NCBI RefSeq assembly: GCF_000467125.1
Contig: NZ_BATJ01000030.1
Span: forward strand, 1-35,764
DNA length: 35,764 bases
Direction of reading: 5' to 3'
Source: Vibrio proteolyticus NBRC 13287
Lineage (GTDB): Bacteria > Pseudomonadota > Gammaproteobacteria > Enterobacterales > Vibrionaceae
This document shows, piece after piece, positions 32,451-35,764 of the stretch. The notes under the pieces are model-generated. The model was not told the DNA's origin. It did no database searches and saw only the letters and a list, made by a program, of their open reading frames with translations. The position numbers and the translations under genes were made by a program. Numbering within the stretch: position 1 is the first letter of the stretch; every line of letters starts with the position of its first letter.

Positions 32451-33428
32451 TTATGCTCCTTTTCCGGTCAGATTCACGGTCGGGTTGATCAGACCGTACA
32501 TCAAGTCAACGATGGTGTTGGTCACCACAAAAATCAGGCCGACGAAAATGACGTACGCGGTGATCAGCGGTGTATCTACCCGGTTGATGGCTTCAAGGAA
32601 AAGGAAACCGGTCCCCGGCCACTGGAACACAGTTTCGGTCAGGATGGTGTAGGCCACCATCGTACCGATTTGCACCCCACCGACGGTCAGAACCGGCAGC
32701 ATGGTGTTTTTCAGCGCGTGCTGATAGTAGATTTTGTTCAGCGCCAGACCTTTCGCTTTGGCGAATTTGATGTACTCCGAGCTCAGTACTTCCAGCATTT
32801 CAGAGCGAACCAGACGGATAAACAGCGGCAGCATAATCGACGCCAGAGAGACACACGGCAGAATCAGATGCGCCAGCCCGTCAAGCGTAAAATAACCGGA
32901 CTCCCAGCCCAACCAGTTCGCGGTCTCGCCGCGGCCAAAGGACGGCAGCCAGCCCAGCTCTATCGAGAAAATGTACATCAGCATGATCGCGGTCAGGAAC
33001 ACCGGGATCGAAATACCAATACTACTGAACGCCATCACCACTTTGGTGAAAAAACTTTTGGGGTGAATGGCGGAATAAACGCCGAGCGGTATCGAGAGCA
33101 CGATGATGATCACCGTGGCGCCAAACACCAGTTCAAGCGTGGCAACCAATTTATCGAGGATCACGTCCACCGCAGGACGTTTGAAGAAATATGACGTACC
33201 CAAATCGCCTTGCAGCGCATTGGTCACAAAACGAGTGTATTTAGTCACGAAGGGATCATTCAGGCCCAACTCATCACGCAGTGCCTGACGTTCTGCTTCA
33301 GAAACCGACTGACCGACAAGCTCACGCAATGGGTCACCCAGGTTATCCTGAATGGCAAACGCCACCAAACTGATCACAAACATCACTATCAGTGCCTGAA
33401 ACAGGCGCTTGACCAGAAACGAAAACAT
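32451..33428 (-). CDS. peptide-type ABC transporter permease (OppB/DppB family)
   Basis: This 325-residue inner-membrane permease starts with the typical MFSFLVKRLFQALIVMFVIS helix. It has DPLRELVGQSVSEAERQALRDELGLNDPF in its periplasmic loop and an EAA-type segment EYIKFAKAKGLALNKIYYQHALKN. The start is at the ATG at 33428; the frame runs 35 codons further upstream without resemblance to the family. About six membrane helices are seen. It is separated from the binding-protein gene by 154 bases that hold a hairpin, and followed after two bases by the OppC-type gene. Confidence 0.91.
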   Translation of the reverse strand: MFSFLVKRLFQALIVMFVISLVAFAIQDNLGDPLRELVGQSVSEAERQALRDELGLNDPFVTKYTRFVTNALQGDLGTSYFFKRPAVDVILDKLVATLELVFGATVIIIVLSIPLGVYSAIHPKSFFTKVVMAFSSIGISIPVFLTAIMLMYIFSIELGWLPSFGRGETANWLGWESGYFTLDGLAHLILPCVSLASIMLPLFIRLVRSEMLEVLSSEYIKFAKAKGLALNKIYYQHALKNTMLPVLTVGGVQIGTMVAYTILTETVFQWPGTGFLFLEAINRVDTPLITAYVIFVGLIFVVTNTIVDLMYGLINPTVNLTGKGA

Positions 33429-33542
33429 TCCTTGCCCCTTTCTATCCTTGAACTTCTGCCGAATCCGGGCAGAAGAGAGAAATTCAGCCTCAAAAATGGC
33501 ACTTAACCCGACTGAAACAAAGCTAAGCACCAAAAGTTACTC

Positions 33543-33570
33543 AAAGGCATCCGCCTAAGCGGACGCCTTT
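33543..33570 (-). other. intercistronic hairpin between binding protein and permease genes
   Basis: AAAGGC-AT-CCGC (33543-33554) pairs with GCGG-AC-GCCTTT (33559-33570) with one mismatch. On the minus strand it lies 12 bases after the binding-protein stop and lacks a clear T run. Such elements usually stabilise the upstream message or reduce read-through, giving more binding protein than permease. Confidence 0.65.
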
Positions 33571-33582
33571 GCGGGACTGGGG

Positions 33583-35136
33583 TTATTTGACCACCAGATC
33601 ACCAAAGTAAGGGAAGTTCATTGCGTTGACGATCGGCTTGATATCGACGTTAGATTTCGCGCCCCACGCCAGGTTTTGCCAGTGCAGTGGTACAAACGCC
33701 GCATCGTTGTACAAGGTGGCTTCAACCGTTTGCAGCATCTTGGCACGTTTCGCCGGATCGGTTTCCACGTTCGCCGCTTCCACCAGCTTGTCGACTTCTG
33801 GGTTTGAGTAGTGACCGCAGTTGTACTGACCTTTACCGGTTTCTTCGTTACGGGTCATGGTCAGGAACTCAGAGAAGTTGGCTGAATCTTCGGTATCAGA
33901 GTGCCAACCGATCATCAGCATGTCCGCCGCACACTTATCAAACTCTGGCCAGTACTGAGCTTTCGGCATGGTCTTCAGATCCACTTTGATGCCGATTTTT
34001 GACAGCATCGCTGCGACCGCTTGGGCCACTTTCGCGTCATTCACGTAGCGGTTGTTCGGTGCGATCATGGTCAGCGTGAAGCCTTTCTCATAACCCGCTT
34101 CTTTCATCAGTGCTTTGGCTTTGTTCAGATCGTAGCGAGGCACCAGAGCGGAATCGTAACCGGCATAACCCGAAGGCCCTTGCTGGCCTGCAGCGGTGGC
34201 GAAGCCCTTCATGATTTTCTTCACGATGCCTTCATTGTTGATTGCATTCACGATGGCCTGACGCACACGCACGTCTTTCAGAGCTTCGTTGCTGCTCTGA
34301 TTCATCTGGAAAGTGATGATACGGGTACCCGGCAGTGTCACCAGATCGACCCCTTTAGCTTCTTCCACCCGTTTGTGATCGTTCGGTGCCACTGGCGCGA
34401 TCATGTCAACGTCGCCTGACAGCAAAGCAGCCACACGCGTCGCGTCTTCTTTGATTGGCACCAGCGTCAGGTGGTCAACGTTGCCTTGCGTGTCTTTGTC
34501 CCAGTAGTCTTTAAAACGTTCAAACTCTACTTTTACGCCCTGTTCACGTGCCGTCACGATAAACGGCCCCGTGCCAGAAACGTGGGTAGACGCGTAAGAG
34601 TTGCCGTGTTTCACCAGCTCCGCTTTGTCTTTACCATCGTCGGTCTTACCTGAGTAGAACTTGCTGTCCATTGGGAAAATGTAGGTCGCCGTTTGCAGTA
34701 CCAACGGGTAAGCGCCTTTCGACACCAGGTCAACCGTGTAGTCGTCGACTTTGACCATTTTCTCATACGGTTCAAAGATCGCTTTGAAATCCGGTGAGTT
34801 TTTCAGACGGTCAAACGTCCAGACCACATCATCCGCTGTCAGCTCGTTACCTGAATGGAACTTCACGCCTTTGCGCAGTTGGAAACGGAAAGTCGTGTCG
34901 TTGATACGCTCCCATTTCTCAGCCAGACGCGCTTCAAAGTCCAGATCTTGTGTGTAACGAACTAGCGGATCGAACACCATGTGAGACATTTGCAGTGTAC
35001 CGCCAGACAGTTGCTCATGTGGATCCAGTGATACCGGGTCTGCGTCGTAAGCGACGGTAATGTCGGCGGCGGCGGCGCTAAAGCTCAGCCCTGCTGCCAT
35101 CAAAGCCACTGCCAGTTTGCTTTTCATGGTTTTCAT
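33583..35136 (-). CDS. peptide-type ABC transporter substrate-binding protein
   Basis: This 517-residue periplasmic protein of the SBP family 5 (OppA/DppA type) has a signal peptide (MKTMKSKLAVALMAAGLSFS, cut near AAAA-DITV). The mature protein begins with the typical DITVAYDADPVSLDPHEQ and contains LRKGVKFHSGNELTADDVVWTFDRL, the family signature region. It binds its ligand in the periplasm and delivers it to the two permeases. The ATG at 35136 has AAGGAG seven bases upstream. Ligand is uncertain; family 5 includes peptide, heme, nickel and oligosaccharide binders. The gene lies between the ATPase gene upstream and the permeases. Confidence 0.93.
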   Translation of the reverse strand: MKTMKSKLAVALMAAGLSFSAAAADITVAYDADPVSLDPHEQLSGGTLQMSHMVFDPLVRYTQDLDFEARLAEKWERINDTTFRFQLRKGVKFHSGNELTADDVVWTFDRLKNSPDFKAIFEPYEKMVKVDDYTVDLVSKGAYPLVLQTATYIFPMDSKFYSGKTDDGKDKAELVKHGNSYASTHVSGTGPFIVTAREQGVKVEFERFKDYWDKDTQGNVDHLTLVPIKEDATRVAALLSGDVDMIAPVAPNDHKRVEEAKGVDLVTLPGTRIITFQMNQSSNEALKDVRVRQAIVNAINNEGIVKKIMKGFATAAGQQGPSGYAGYDSALVPRYDLNKAKALMKEAGYEKGFTLTMIAPNNRYVNDAKVAQAVAAMLSKIGIKVDLKTMPKAQYWPEFDKCAADMLMIGWHSDTEDSANFSEFLTMTRNEETGKGQYNCGHYSNPEVDKLVEAANVETDPAKRAKMLQTVEATLYNDAAFVPLHWQNLAWGAKSNVDIKPIVNAMNFPYFGDLVVK

Positions 35137-35222
35137 TGCATAACTCCTTATGCGGGAATCCAATCCCTAGTTGTTGTATTTGCTTCTGTTTCTAAGACCA
35201 AGCTCGCTTGGACATTATTGGC

Positions 35223-35764
35223 TTACGCCGTTTTTACTTCTTCTCTCAAGCCTGTGAATTCAGGCATTAAAGAAATCAGTTGCTTACTGTATTCATGCTG
35301 CGGGTTCTGGAACAGTTGCTCCGTCGGCGCGACTTCCAGCAAGGTTCCCATCTGCATGACGCCCACCCGGTCGCACATCTGGCGAATCACCGGTAAATCG
35401 TGACTGATGAACAGCATGGTCAGGTTCAGCTCATCCTGGAGATCTTTCAGCAGGTTCAGGATCTGCGCCTGCACGGACACATCCAGTGCCGAAGTTGGTT
35501 CATCACAAATCAGCAAACGTGGACGGGTCGCCAACGCACGCGCAATCGAAATACGCTGTCGCTGACCGCCGGAGAATTCATGCGGATACTTCACCCCGGC
35601 CATGCGTCCCAGACCAACATGATCCAACAGATCATTGACGATCTGGCGTGTCTCGGCTTCACTGTTGGTCAGTTTGTGGAAACGGATCGGCTCGGCGATG
35701 ATGTCGAAAATTTTCATCCGTGGGTTCATCGAGGTGTACGGGTTCTGGAACACCATCTGCATCT
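35223..35764 (-). CDS. peptide-type ABC transporter ATP-binding protein, partial
   Basis: Only the C-terminal part (about 180 residues) is inside the window; the gene runs off the right edge, so Walker A is missing. Visible are the Q-loop FQNPYTSMNP, the signature SGGQRQRISIARALA, Walker B LLICDEPTSALD and the H-loop ISHDLPVI. The tail has the OppF/DppF-type sequence NPQHEYSKQLISLMPEF. It is the ATPase of the importer whose binding protein and permeases follow on the minus strand. Family members work as a pair (D and F), so a second ATPase gene probably lies beyond the edge. An 86-base gap with a small CCAAGC/GCTTGG hairpin (35198-35211) separates it from the binding-protein gene. Confidence 0.92.
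   Translation of the reverse strand, partial: MQMVFQNPYTSMNPRMKIFDIIAEPIRFHKLTNSEAETRQIVNDLLDHVGLGRMAGVKYPHEFSGGQRQRISIARALATRPRLLICDEPTSALDVSVQAQILNLLKDLQDELNLTMLFISHDLPVIRQMCDRVGVMQMGTLLEVAPTEQLFQNPQHEYSKQLISLMPEFTGLREEVKTA

Noticed and set aside
33429..33533. Upstream start for the OppB-type permease
   Set aside because: The extra 35 residues are unlike the family, which begins at the first membrane helix.

Overview
The window looks like a piece of the larger chromosome of a Vibrio species. The first 276 bases are the 5' end of a 16S rRNA gene with Vibrio-like sequence, read on the minus strand. The protein genes (fre, ubiD, rho, trxA, rhlB, gppA, recQ, rarD, ggt, uvrD, prlC, rlmJ, gor) are housekeeping genes with close enterobacterial/Vibrionaceae relatives. 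The fairly high GC and the 16S suggest the V. fluvialis/V. furnissii side of the genus; that is recall, not a computed placement. I see no insertion sequence, phage gene, CRISPR array or tRNA.

Layout. (1) 1-796: 16S start, rrn leader with boxA and tandem P2/P1 promoters. (2) 797-6613, minus strand: fre, a 2Fe-2S ferredoxin and ubiD in a tight operon; an unknown exported protein; rho; trxA. (3) 6726-9522, plus: rhlB-gppA. (4) 9580-12578, minus: yhhQ, a DUF3630-like gene overlapping recQ, and recQ. (5) 12735-17116, plus: rarD, an AraC-type regulator next to a LysE-type exporter, and ggt. (6) 17137-17737: a long palindrome containing a GacA/UvrY/VarA-like site, then a CsrB-family regulatory RNA with about 29 GGA triplets. 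(7) 17865-19838, plus: a LysR regulator and a glutarate dioxygenase gene (glaH/csiD). (8) uvrD on the minus strand with a LexA-box-like site. (9) 22406-24848, plus: a four-gene cluster of DUF2282 peptide, DUF692/MNIO enzyme, DUF2063 partner and DoxX membrane protein, the bufferin/Gig/Hvf type of metal-related RiPP system. (10) 24845-31376: a small repeat lipoprotein, prlC, rlmJ, gor, a coiled-coil periplasmic protein and a SPOR-like protein. (11) 31510-35764, minus: a peptide-type ABC importer (ATPase fragment, binding protein, two permeases).

The most interesting system is the cluster at 22406-24848. A small secreted Cys-rich precursor is followed by a multinuclear iron oxidase that should modify its cysteines, a partner protein and a DoxX protein. 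A hairpin lies between precursor and enzyme genes, and the leader is structured. The second highlight is the csrB-type RNA, whose probable activator site sits inside the ggt terminator palindrome. Gene starts were often moved downstream from the longest frame using Shine-Dalgarno spacing, promoter positions or the known N-terminus of the family; these choices are stated in each entry.
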